A stretch of DNA of 64,000 nt. Origin: Caballeronia sordidicola. GTDB taxonomy: Bacteria; Pseudomonadota; Gammaproteobacteria; Burkholderiales; Burkholderiaceae. Both the position numbers and the translations under genes were made by a program. The notes beneath the pieces were generated by a model that saw only the letters and a program-made list of their open reading frames with translations, did no database searches and had not been told where the DNA came from. Shown here one piece after another: positions 26,966-35,109 of the stretch. The stretch is taken from contig NZ_JNFG01000013.1 of the NCBI RefSeq assembly GCF_000729995.1, forward strand, positions 62,001 to 126,000, given 5' to 3'. Each line of letters starts with the position of its first letter. Positions within the stretch are counted from its first letter, which is position 1.

Positions 26966-27319
26966 TTAGCTGCGCACGGCAGCCACGACCACCACTTCCA
27001 CCAGGCATGCCGGATTGGCAAGCTTCGCTTCCACGGTCGCGCGCGGCGGCGCACTGCCTTCCGGCACCCACATGTCCCACGCTGCGTTCATGGCGGCGAA
27101 ATGGGCCAGGTCGGAGATATAGATCTGCACCGACAAAAGCTGCGTCTTGTCGCTGCCGGCTTCTTCCAGCAAACGGTCGATATGGCCGAGCACTTCGCGT
27201 GTCTGGCCCGTGATGTCCTGGTCGGTGTCTTCGGCAATCTGGCCGGCGAGATAAATGGTGCCGTTGTGGATCGCAATTTCCGAAAGACGCGCGCCAACAT
27301 GGTGACGAGTGACTGGCAT
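26966..27319 (-). CDS. RidA (YjgF/YER057c/UK114) family protein
   Basis: 117 residues, typical length. The motifs LSEIAIHNGTIYLAGQIAED and the C-terminal PRATVEAKLANPACLVEVVV place it in the RidA family; the arginine and glutamate of that last motif are the active-site residues in imine deaminases. Canonical RidA hydrolyses reactive 2-aminoacrylate-type enamines and imines; several subfamilies do other things, and this one differs enough from E. coli RidA that I do not give a symbol. It is upstream of relA on the same strand, 33 bases away. Confidence 0.88.
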   Translation of the reverse strand: MPVTRHHVGARLSEIAIHNGTIYLAGQIAEDTDQDITGQTREVLGHIDRLLEEAGSDKTQLLSVQIYISDLAHFAAMNAAWDMWVPEGSAPPRATVEAKLANPACLVEVVVVAAVRS

Positions 27320-27367
27320 GAGTGTTCCTGAAAGTGAATAGTCAAAAAACCGGGACGAAGCCCAATA

Positions 27368-28285
27368 TTATGCCTTGGACGTTTCAGTATCGAGGAAGAA
27401 CCGGTACGCAATCTCGATCTGATCGGGTGCCAGGAAGGCAGGCGCGTGTCCCACGCCCGCGACCTCCTTGCTCGTCACCGCCTGCCCGCTCGCGACCATT
27501 TTTTCGACCGTCACGCGCGAGAGCAGATCCGAATGCTCACCCCGGACAACTAGCACCGGATGCTGGATCGACGCCAGCGAATGCCACAGGATCGCCTCGC
27601 CGAGTGATGCCGCATTTGCGTCGGCCGCAGCGAATGGGACCGCGATTTTCGGATCGTATCGATACCCCCAGCGGCCTTCGTGCTCCCGCATCAGCGGCGT
27701 GTTGATCGCGCGCCATTCTTCAGCCGTCAGTGGCCCGAACGACGCGGCGAGCTGCGCCGCGTTGTCGATAGCTTCTTGCAGCGTGGCGAAGGTCCCGCCG
27801 CGGCCGAGGTAAGTACGAATACGCTCGAGCGCCACCGGTTCAATATGCGGCCCGACGTCGTTGAGCAGCATTTTCCGGATGGGAGTATTCGGCATTCCGG
27901 CAAGCCCAAGACCAACCAGTCCGCCCATGGACGTCCCAAACCAATCCACCGTTTCCACGTTCAGCCGTGCAATGAGCGCGACCATGTCGGACACATACTG
28001 CGGTACCCCGTAATGCTTGGGATCGACCAGCCAGTCCGATAAACCTCGCCCGACGACATCCGGACACACCACCCGATACTCGCGGGCAAACACCTTCGCG
28101 ACCTCGTCGAAATCCCGGCCCGAACGTGTCAGCCCGTGCACACACACGAGCACGCGCGGGTTCGCCGGATCGCCCCATTCGGTATAAGCCACGCGATGCA
28201 GGCCCGACGGGCTGACGCATTGCACATGGCGTTGCCGGGGAGTGGGAACAAACGAAGGGGCAGCTTCGACAATAGACGCGGACAT
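27368..28285 (-). CDS. Alpha/beta hydrolase
   Basis: 305 residues from the ATG at 28285, which follows GAGGAAAAT. The fold markers are VCVHGLTRSGRDFDE (oxyanion strand), the nucleophile elbow GTSMGG with Ser119, and a C-terminal GVGHAPAFL with the likely catalytic histidine. No lipase-box signal peptide or membrane segment is present, so it is cytoplasmic. The substrate is unknown; esterases, C-C hydrolases and haloperoxidase-like enzymes share this pattern. It lies 48 bases before the RidA gene and could be co-transcribed with it and relA. Confidence 0.85.
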   Translation of the reverse strand: MSASIVEAAPSFVPTPRQRHVQCVSPSGLHRVAYTEWGDPANPRVLVCVHGLTRSGRDFDEVAKVFAREYRVVCPDVVGRGLSDWLVDPKHYGVPQYVSDMVALIARLNVETVDWFGTSMGGLVGLGLAGMPNTPIRKMLLNDVGPHIEPVALERIRTYLGRGGTFATLQEAIDNAAQLAASFGPLTAEEWRAINTPLMREHEGRWGYRYDPKIAVPFAAADANAASLGEAILWHSLASIQHPVLVVRGEHSDLLSRVTVEKMVASGQAVTSKEVAGVGHAPAFLAPDQIEIAYRFFLDTETSKA

Positions 28286-28479
28286 AAGATTTTCCTCGGT
28301 GCGTTGGCGCTGCGGCATGCGAACAACTCAACTGAAATCGATTGTAAACGCTTTGCCGGCTGCACTTCGGCACGACGTGGCGACGTTAGCCGAACAGTCT
28401 AAACAAAGGCGCGATATGCCGCCGCTAAGCACGAACCGCGAGCCCCTTCACGACCAGCCCGGCCTCTAGCAAATGCCGC

Positions 28480-28523
28480 AAGCTAAAAATAAAAAAACCG
28501 TCCCAACTTACGTCGGAACGGTT
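28480..28523 (-). terminator. Rho-independent terminator of the CoA-transferase operon
   Basis: On the minus strand AACCGTTCC and GGGACGGTT form a stem with one G-T pair around a ~9-base loop, followed by a run of seven T. It lies 44 bases after the stop of the B-subunit gene. Confidence 0.85.
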
Positions 28524-28566
28524 CATTTCGGCCGGAAGAACAAACCGAAGCCGATGCAGAAATACC

Positions 28567-29208
28567 TTATTTGACGCCGCTTACATCCAGCGGCGCACCG
28601 GTTTTCTGCTGGATCTCGTCCACACTGACGCCCGGCGCCAGTTCGACGAGCTTCAGTCCAGCCTCAGTGACATCGATTACGCCAAGATCCGTAATGATCC
28701 GATCGACCACGCCCACGCCCGTCAGAGGCAACGTACACGCGTCAAGAATCTTGTGCTGGTCGCCCTTCGCCACGTGCTCCATCAGCACTATCACGCGTTT
28801 AACACCGGCGACCAGGTCCATCGCGCCGCCCATGCCCTTGATCATCTTGCCGGGGATCATCCAGTTGGCCAGGTCACCCGTCTTGCTGATCTGCATCGCG
28901 CCCAGAATGGCCAAGTTCACGTGGCCGCCACGAATCATCGCGAACGAATCCGCCGACGAAAAAATCGACGAGCCCGGCAGCGTGGTCACCGTCTGCTTGC
29001 CGGCGTTGATCAGGTCGGCATCGACTTCTTCTTCCGTTGGCGACGGTCCGATGCCAAGCAAGCCATTCTCCGATTGCAGCCACACTTCCATTCCCGCCGG
29101 CACGAAGTTCGCCACCAGCGTGGGCAGCCCAATGCCCAGGTTCACGTAAAAGCCATCCTGCAATTCCTTGCCCGCCCGCGCGGCCATCTGGTTCCGGTCC
29201 CATGCCAT
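28567..29208 (-). CDS. scoB: 3-oxoacid CoA-transferase subunit B
   Basis: 213 residues. The catalytic glutamate sits in [10 protein letters not shown] (Glu47), the hallmark of class I CoA-transferase B subunits; [20 protein letters not shown] and [11 protein letters not shown] also match. With ScoA it moves CoA between succinyl-CoA (or another donor) and a 3-oxoacid such as acetoacetate. It starts 2 bases after the A-subunit stop, so the pair is one operon. A role with 3-oxoadipate (PcaIJ type) is an alternative I cannot exclude. Confidence 0.92.
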   Translation of the reverse strand: MAWDRNQMAARAGKELQDGFYVNLGIGLPTLVANFVPAGMEVWLQSENGLLGIGPSPTEEEVDADLINAGKQTVTTLPGSSIFSSADSFAMIRGGHVNLAILGAMQISKTGDLANWMIPGKMIKGMGGAMDLVAGVKRVIVLMEHVAKGDQHKILDACTLPLTGVGVVDRIITDLGVIDVTEAGLKLVELAPGVSVDEIQQKTGAPLDVSGVK

Positions 29209-29210
29209 GA

Positions 29211-29915
29211 TCAGTCTCCTTTCGCGCGCACGACGCGTTGTTCAATGCGTTTTTCCGGATGTGCGTTCAGCACGATGCGCTGCACGAAGATGCCAGGCGT
29301 GTGAATGGCGTCGGGATCGAGCGCGCCCGTTTCCACGATTTCCTCCACTTCGACCACCGTGATCTTGCCTGCCATGGCGCACATCGGGTTGAAGTTGCGG
29401 GCCGTGCGGCGATAAATCAGATTGCCCGATTTATCGGCTTTCCACGCCTTCACGAGCGCCACGTCAGCGGTCAGCGAATGTTCGAGCACGTAGTGGTTCT
29501 CGCCGAATTGACGCGTTTCCTTGCCGTCCGCGATCACCGTGCCGTAACCCGTGTTGGTGAAGAACGCAGGAATGCCCGAGCCGCCCGCGCGCAGCTTTTC
29601 GGCCAGCGTGCCTTGCGGCGTAAATTCGAGTTCGAGTTCGCCGGCCAGGTACTGGCGCTCGAACTCCTTGTTTTCGCCGACGTACGACGAGATCATTTTC
29701 TTGACCTGACGGGTTTCGAGCAGCAGCCCGAGTCCGAAACCGTCAACGCCCGCGTTGTTGCTGATGCACGTGATGCCCTGGACGCCCGTGTCGCGCAATG
29801 CCGCGATCAGCGCTTCGGGAATGCCGCACAGACCAAAACCGCCGACGGCAAACGTCTGCCCGTCCTTCACGATGCCATCGAGCGCCTCTTTCGCGCTGGG
29901 ATAGACCTTGTTCAT
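29211..29915 (-). CDS. scoA: 3-oxoacid CoA-transferase subunit A
   Basis: 234 residues from the ATG at 29915, preceded by AGGAAGGGA; the 44 upstream in-frame codons do not look like this family. The N-terminal [20 protein letters not shown] and [16 protein letters not shown], plus [20 protein letters not shown], are typical of A subunits. It forms the acyl-CoA binding half of the enzyme with ScoB. A PAS-LuxR regulator gene lies divergently 208 bases away. Confidence 0.92.
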   Translation of the reverse strand: MNKVYPSAKEALDGIVKDGQTFAVGGFGLCGIPEALIAALRDTGVQGITCISNNAGVDGFGLGLLLETRQVKKMISSYVGENKEFERQYLAGELELEFTPQGTLAEKLRAGGSGIPAFFTNTGYGTVIADGKETRQFGENHYVLEHSLTADVALVKAWKADKSGNLIYRRTARNFNPMCAMAGKITVVEVEEIVETGALDPDAIHTPGIFVQRIVLNAHPEKRIEQRVVRAKGD

Positions 29916-30123
29916 CTGTTTGTCCCTTCCTGATCTGGATGAAATCCGTTTATTTGAGCCGTCCGCGCGACCGGTTTGCATGGCGCGGAACGACTTTCTG
30001 ACGTGGCAAAAGAGTACGACGCCGGATCGATCCGGCACAATACGCAAAAATACATAAGTAATTGCCGTACTGCACGGCGATGAAACAAGTTAAACGCGGT
30101 TAAACGCGACACGTGCGAGCCAA

Positions 30124-30669
30124 ATGCGTCAACTGGATTACCAAACAGCGTTTCATCTTGCGCCAGTCGGACTCGTGTTGTCACGGGACCGGATCATCGA
30201 AGACTGCAATGCACAGCTCTGCGCGATTTTCGGCGTTGCGCCGGAAGCCTTGCTGGGCCAGTCGTTCCAGGTGCTGTATCCGTCGCAAGGCGAATTCGAG
30301 CGGATCGGCGGGCGCATCGCCGCGTTGATGCAGCGCCAGGGCAGTTACGCCGACGACCGCATCATGAAGCGCGCAAACGGGGAATTGTTCTGGTGCCACG
30401 TGACCGGCCGCTCGCTCGACCTGAGTGCGCCGCACGCCGCCGGCGTGTGGACCTTCGAGGATCTGAGCGCGACGCGGCGGGTTGCCATCGAACTGACGCC
30501 GCGTGAACGAGAAATCGCCGCGCAGCTCGTCACGGGCAAGACCAGCAAGCAGATCGGCCGCGCGCTGGATATCAGCCCGCGGACCGTCGACATTTACCGG
30601 TCGAAGCTCATGCGCAAATACGACACTGGAAACGCAACCGAATTGCTTCAACGGCTGCTCGGCGACTAG
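30124..30669 (+). CDS. PAS domain LuxR-family transcriptional regulator
   Basis: 181 residues. Residues ~1-115 form a PAS sensor (FHLAPVGLVLSRDRIIEDCN, then ALLGQSFQVLYPSQGEF), and ~120-181 a LuxR-type helix-turn-helix (LTPREREIAAQLVTGKTSKQ followed by IGRALDISPRTVDIY). There is no receiver domain, so the PAS part is probably the signal input. It is divergent from scoAB and therefore the best candidate for its regulator. Its stop codon shares the four bases CTAG with the stop of the convergent thioesterase gene. Confidence 0.9.
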   Translation: MRQLDYQTAFHLAPVGLVLSRDRIIEDCNAQLCAIFGVAPEALLGQSFQVLYPSQGEFERIGGRIAALMQRQGSYADDRIMKRANGELFWCHVTGRSLDLSAPHAAGVWTFEDLSATRRVAIELTPREREIAAQLVTGKTSKQIGRALDISPRTVDIYRSKLMRKYDTGNATELLQRLLGD

Positions 30670-31121
30670 CCGGGCGTTCCAGCCGTTTCAATGGCATGGC
30701 GCAACAGGTCAGGAATCTGCACCGATTTCGCCGCCGCATAGTCGATCCACACGCATTTCGCCGTGCCCCGCGCATAGAGCGTGGAGGGATCGTCGGCACG
30801 AAACAGCTCGAAGCGCGTGTCGAAACTGCTGCGGCCCGGCGGCCCGACGAACATGCTGCCGATGACATCGCCGGGATAGTGGAGCTGCCTCAGGAATTCC
30901 ATCGATGCATTCACAATCACCGGCCCCTGCCCTTCGACGTTGGCGCCGGCAATGGCCAGTTCCCGGAACCACGAGATCCGCGTTTCTTCCATGAACCGGA
31001 AGTAGACCGTGTTGTTCACGTGGCCGAATGCATCCATGTCGCCCCACCGCAACGGCATGGGCAAATCGATTACGCGGTGAAAATCAGCCGTTGGGCTCAC
31101 TTGCTCAAGAACCTGGCTCAT
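30666..31121 (-). CDS. Acyl-CoA thioesterase (4-hydroxybenzoyl-CoA thioesterase/hotdog family)
   Basis: 151 residues with the hotdog-fold active-site motif RWGDMDAFGHVNNTVYFRF near residue 25, including the aspartate used for thioester hydrolysis. Proteins like this cleave acyl-CoA; chain-length preference cannot be read. The ATG overlaps the stop of the upstream SDR gene (ATGA), so both are made together, pointing to a shared acyl-CoA or fatty-acid pathway. Confidence 0.88.
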   Translation of the reverse strand: MSQVLEQVSPTADFHRVIDLPMPLRWGDMDAFGHVNNTVYFRFMEETRISWFRELAIAGANVEGQGPVIVNASMEFLRQLHYPGDVIGSMFVGPPGRSSFDTRFELFRADDPSTLYARGTAKCVWIDYAAAKSVQIPDLLRHAIETAGTPG

Positions 31122-31891
31122 AGGCCGAACCCGTCGTCGGCCGCGATCACCGAGCCGTTGATGAACTGCGATTCGTCGGCGGCAAGCAGCAGCAGCAAGC
31201 CATCGAGGTCCTCAGGCGTACCCACCCGGCGACGCGGCAGCATCGCCAGCAGTTTCTGGCCGGCCTCGCTTTTCCAGTGATGGTGATTGAGCTCGGTATC
31301 GATATAACCCGGGCAGATCGCGTTCACATTGATGCCGTGGCGGCCCCATTCCTGCGCCATCGCCTTCGTCATATGAATGACGGCGGCCTTGCTCATGGAA
31401 TAGATGCCGATCTGCGGCAAGGTCTTGAGACCCGCCATGGACGCGATGTTGATGATCCGGTAGCCCGGCTTGGCCGTACCGTTGCCGCGCATGATCATCC
31501 GTTTCGCCACTTCCTGGGCGACAAAAAACGCGCCGCGCGTGTTGGTATCGAACACGAAATCGAAGTCCGACGGCGTCACGTCCGTCAGCTTTTGCTGGGT
31601 CGACACGCCCGAGTTGTTCACCAGGATGTCGATCATGCCCGCCTCCGTCTCCGCGTGCGCGACCGCCGACTTGATGCTTTGGTAATCGGTGACGTCGAGC
31701 GACACGACGTGCGCCGCGCCGCCCGACGCCTCGATTTCGGCACGCAATTCCTTCAAGCGCTCGGTGCGCCGGCTCGCCAGCACGACCCGCGCGCCCGCCT
31801 GCGACAGCACTTGCGCAAAGCGCTTGCCAAGTCCGCTGGAAGCGCCGGTGATCAGCGCGCATTTGCCTTCCAGGTTGATCGAACGGCCCAT
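31118..31891 (-). CDS. Short-chain dehydrogenase/reductase
   Basis: 257 residues from the ATG at 31891, which follows AAGGAAA; a longer frame to 31957 is unsupported. The NAD(P) motif is TGASSGLG near the N-terminus, NNSG follows at the expected place, and the catalytic Tyr-x3-Lys is in YSMSKAAV. Classical SDRs oxidise or reduce hydroxy- or oxo-groups; given the coupled thioesterase and the nearby CoA-transferase and ETF-QO, a 3-hydroxyacyl-CoA-type substrate is plausible but unproven. Confidence 0.9.
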   Translation of the reverse strand: MGRSINLEGKCALITGASSGLGKRFAQVLSQAGARVVLASRRTERLKELRAEIEASGGAAHVVSLDVTDYQSIKSAVAHAETEAGMIDILVNNSGVSTQQKLTDVTPSDFDFVFDTNTRGAFFVAQEVAKRMIMRGNGTAKPGYRIINIASMAGLKTLPQIGIYSMSKAAVIHMTKAMAQEWGRHGINVNAICPGYIDTELNHHHWKSEAGQKLLAMLPRRRVGTPEDLDGLLLLLAADESQFINGSVIAADDGFGL

Positions 31892-32082
31892 TGTTTTTCC
31901 TTGGTTGAAAGCGATTGAGGTGCCCGGGAGCGAACCGTCTTGGCGCCCCTCCCCCAAAATAGGTATCGAATCGACACAGCCGATATGTTATCCTAAAAAT
32001 AATACGATCGTGCTAATTTCAGGATCGTCGGTTGCACCCTGCGAAGGGTTCCCTGACAATACGCGATCCCCAAAAAAAGCAT

Positions 32083-32094
32083 TCTAACGTTAGA
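32083..32094. promoter_or_regulatory. 12-bp palindrome upstream of the ETF-QO start, candidate operator
   Basis: TCTAACGTTAGA is a perfect palindrome placed 2 bases before the AGGAGC ribosome-binding site of the ETF-ubiquinone oxidoreductase gene. The symmetry and the TAACGTTA core suggest a TetR-type dimer site. Repressors of fatty-acid and branched-chain amino-acid catabolism of the TetR family (FadP, LiuQ) are known in betaproteobacteria; whether their motif matches is from memory and needs a search. Confidence 0.45.
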
Positions 32095-32106
32095 CAGGAG
32101 CATTGG

Positions 32107-33780
32107 ATGACCCCGGCGAGCCTCATCGAACAGTACGGTCCCCGTGAATCCATGGAGTACGACGTCGTGATCGTGGGCGGCGGTCCTGCGGGGCTATCGG
32201 CCGCTATCCGGCTGAAGCAGCTCGCGCAGGAAAAAGGCGTCGAACTGGGCGTCTGCGTGCTGGAAAAAGGCTCCGAGATCGGCGCGCACATCCTATCCGG
32301 CGCCGTGATGGATCCGCGCGGGTTGAGCGAATTGCTTCCCGACTGGAAGACCCAGGGCGCACCGCTCGATGTGGAAGTCACCGAGGACCGCTTCCTGTTT
32401 TTGACGAAAGACAGCGCAAAACAGGTGCCCAACTGGCTGCTGCCCGACAATTTCAAGAACCACGGCAACTATGTCGTGAGCCTGGCGAATGTCACGCGCT
32501 GGCTGGGGCAACAGGCTGAAGCGCTGGGCGTCGAGATCTTCCCGGGCTTTCCAGCGGCAGAAGTGCTCTACACCGAAGACGGCGCCGTGCGCGGCGTGGC
32601 GACGGGCAACATGGGCGTGGGCAAGGACGGCGAGCCGACCGGCAACTTCCAGCTCGGCATGGAATTGCACGCGAAATACACGCTGTTCTGCGAAGGCGCA
32701 CGCGGCAACCTGGGCCGCCAGCTCATGGATAAATTCAAGCTTGGCCGCGATGCCGATCCGCAAGTCTACGGTCTGGGGATCAAGGAGCTGTGGCAGATCG
32801 ATCCGTCGAAGCACAAGCCGGGTCTGGTGATTCACACTGCAGGCTGGCCGCTGGAAACCGACACCTACGGCGGCTCGTTCCTCTATCACATGGACGATAA
32901 CCAGGTAATGGTGGGCTTTGTCGTCGGGCTGGGGTATTCGAATCCGTATCTGTCGCCGTTCGAGGAATTCCAGCGCTACAAGACGCATCCGGCGATCCGC
33001 ACGTTCCTCGAAGGCGGCAAACGCGTGTCGTACGGCGCGCGCGCGATCACGGCCGGTGGGTTGATGTCGCTGCCAAAGCTGGTGTTCCCGGGCGGAGCGC
33101 TGGCCGGTGACGATGCCGGTTTCCTGAATGCGTCGCGGATCAAGGGCAGTCATGCTGCGATCAAGTCCGGGAAGATGGCCGCTGAAGCCGCGTTCGATGC
33201 TGTGCAAGCCGGTCGTCAAGCCGATGAATTGAACGCTTACCCTGAAGCATTTAACAGCTCGTGGCTCAAGACGGAGCTATATCGCGCACGCAATTTCAAG
33301 CAATGGATGAGCAAAGGTTTGTACCTCGGCACATTCATGGTCGGGCTTGAGCAGAAGCTCTTGGGTGGCAATGTGCCGTGGACGCTACATCATCAGCACG
33401 CCGATAACGAAACGCTCAAACCCGCGTCGCAATGCAAGCCGATCGTGTATCCGAAGCCCGATGGCAAGTTGACGTTCGACCGATTGGCGTCGGTGTTTAT
33501 ATCGAATACGAATCACGAGGAAAACCAGCCGGCGCATTTGACGCTGAAGGATGCATCGGTGCCGGTGGATGTGAATTTAAGAACGTACGCGGGACCGGAA
33601 GGACGGTATTGCCCGGCACAGGTGTACGAGTTCGTGAAGAACGATGACGGCAGCGAACGCTTGCAGATCAACGCGCAGAACTGCGTGCACTGCAAGACGT
33701 GCGATATTAAAGACCCGACGCAGAACATTGTATGGGTACCGCCGGAGGGTGGCGGTGGGCCGAATTACCCGAACATGTGA
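32107..33780 (+). CDS. Electron transfer flavoprotein-ubiquinone oxidoreductase
   Basis: 557 residues from the ATG at 32107, preceded by AGGAGC. The FAD motif GGGPAG is at 24-29 (YDVVIVGGGPAGLSAAIRL), the ubiquinone-side segment has KLVFPGGALAGDDAGFLN, and the C-terminus carries the 4Fe-4S cysteines in CPAQVYEF and NCVHCKTCDIKDPTQNI. The enzyme passes electrons from acyl-CoA dehydrogenases via ETF to ubiquinone at the inner membrane. It is monocistronic, with a candidate operator before it and a bidirectional terminator after it. Sequence and length are intact. Confidence 0.96.
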   Translation: MTPASLIEQYGPRESMEYDVVIVGGGPAGLSAAIRLKQLAQEKGVELGVCVLEKGSEIGAHILSGAVMDPRGLSELLPDWKTQGAPLDVEVTEDRFLFLTKDSAKQVPNWLLPDNFKNHGNYVVSLANVTRWLGQQAEALGVEIFPGFPAAEVLYTEDGAVRGVATGNMGVGKDGEPTGNFQLGMELHAKYTLFCEGARGNLGRQLMDKFKLGRDADPQVYGLGIKELWQIDPSKHKPGLVIHTAGWPLETDTYGGSFLYHMDDNQVMVGFVVGLGYSNPYLSPFEEFQRYKTHPAIRTFLEGGKRVSYGARAITAGGLMSLPKLVFPGGALAGDDAGFLNASRIKGSHAAIKSGKMAAEAAFDAVQAGRQADELNAYPEAFNSSWLKTELYRARNFKQWMSKGLYLGTFMVGLEQKLLGGNVPWTLHHQHADNETLKPASQCKPIVYPKPDGKLTFDRLASVFISNTNHEENQPAHLTLKDASVPVDVNLRTYAGPEGRYCPAQVYEFVKNDDGSERLQINAQNCVHCKTCDIKDPTQNIVWVPPEGGGGPNYPNM

Positions 33781-33807
33781 TCATCGTTCGGATTTAAGGC
33801 TTCAAGA

Positions 33808-33846
33808 AAATAGCGCCGGTTCTTATGTTCAGAACCGGCGCTATTT
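33808..33846. terminator. Bidirectional rho-independent terminator
   Basis: AAATAGCGCCGGTTC (33808-33822) and GAACCGGCGCTATTT (33832-33846) form a perfect 15-bp stem around a 9-base loop. It lies between the convergent ETF-QO and aroC genes and serves both. Confidence 0.92.
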
Positions 33847-33856
33847 TATTTGGCGA

Positions 33857-34960
33857 CTATTTGGCGATATGAGCAGCGATATGAGGCGTCGTGGTCACCA
33901 CGTCGCCGTTCTGCGCGCGATGCCGCAACGCGTGGTCGATCAACACGAGCGCGAGCAGCGCTTCGGCGATCGGCGTCGCCCGGATGCCAACGCATGGATC
34001 GTGGCGACCGAAGGTTTCCACGGTCGCTGAATGACCGGCTTTATCGATGGACTCACGCGGCGTGCGGATGCTCGACGTCGGTTTGATCGCAATCGATACC
34101 GTGATGTCCTGCCCGCTCGAAATGCCGCCCAACACGCCGCCGGCGTTGTTCGCCGCGAACCCCTCAGGCGTCATTTCGTCGCCATGAACCGAGCCGCGTT
34201 GCGCGACGCTCGCGAAACCCGCGCCAATTTCAACGCCTTTCACCGCATTGATGCCCATCATCGCTTTCGCGATATCGGCGTCGAGTCGGTCATAAAGAGG
34301 CTCGCCCAGTCCGGCCGGCACGCCCGTCGCGATTACGCCGATGCGCGCGCCGATCGAATCGCCGTCCTTACGCAGCGCGTCCATGTACTCCTCGAGGCGC
34401 GGGACGATCTCCTCATTCGGCGCGAAAAACGGATTTTCGCGCACATGTTCCCATGCGACGAACGGAATCGTGATCTCGCCGAGCGCGCTCATGAACCCGC
34501 GTGTTTCGATACCCATGCGCTCACGCAGCCATTTCTTCGCTACAGCGCCGGCAGCTACGGTCGGGGCCGTCAACCGCGCCGACGAACGCCCGCCGCCGCG
34601 ATAGTCACGGATGCCGTACTTCTGCCAGTAGGTGTAATCGGCGTGCCCGGGACGAAACGTCTCGACGATATTGCCGTAATCCTTGCTGCGCTGATCCGTA
34701 TTCCGGATCAGCAACGCGATAGGCGTACCGGTCGTTTTCCCTTCGAACACGCCGGAAAGAATCTCGACCTGGTCGGCTTCCTGACGCTGCGTCACATGCC
34801 GTGACGTGCCCGGCTTGCGTCGATCCAGTTCGATCTGGATATCCGCCTCCGAGAGTTCCATTCCCGGCGGGCAGCCGTCGATCACGCAGCCGATCGCGGG
34901 GCCGTGCGACTCGCCGAAGTTCGTGACGGTGAAAAGCGTGCCGAGTGTGTTGCCGGACAT
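33857..34960 (-). CDS. aroC: Chorismate synthase
   Basis: 367 residues, standard length. The three signature regions are present: [19 protein letters not shown] at the N-terminus, the central [10 protein letters not shown], and [16 protein letters not shown] near the C-terminus. It converts 5-enolpyruvylshikimate-3-phosphate to chorismate using reduced FMN, the last common step of aromatic biosynthesis. It lies 149 bases downstream of the MFS-acyltransferase gene. Confidence 0.98.
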   Translation of the reverse strand: MSGNTLGTLFTVTNFGESHGPAIGCVIDGCPPGMELSEADIQIELDRRKPGTSRHVTQRQEADQVEILSGVFEGKTTGTPIALLIRNTDQRSKDYGNIVETFRPGHADYTYWQKYGIRDYRGGGRSSARLTAPTVAAGAVAKKWLRERMGIETRGFMSALGEITIPFVAWEHVRENPFFAPNEEIVPRLEEYMDALRKDGDSIGARIGVIATGVPAGLGEPLYDRLDADIAKAMMGINAVKGVEIGAGFASVAQRGSVHGDEMTPEGFAANNAGGVLGGISSGQDITVSIAIKPTSSIRTPRESIDKAGHSATVETFGRHDPCVGIRATPIAEALLALVLIDHALRHRAQNGDVVTTTPHIAAHIAK

Positions 34961-35109
34961 GAGCGTCGTCCCGAAAAAGCGATAGAGCCAATATTATGCC
35001 AGCCGAGGGCGCTTTAAGCCTCCGCTCGAAACCTGTTGTGCGGGGGCGTTTCGTTAGCAACAGCACAGCTTGAGGAAGGCTCTTGGCTGCCCGAGGCTCT
35101 TCTCGCACC

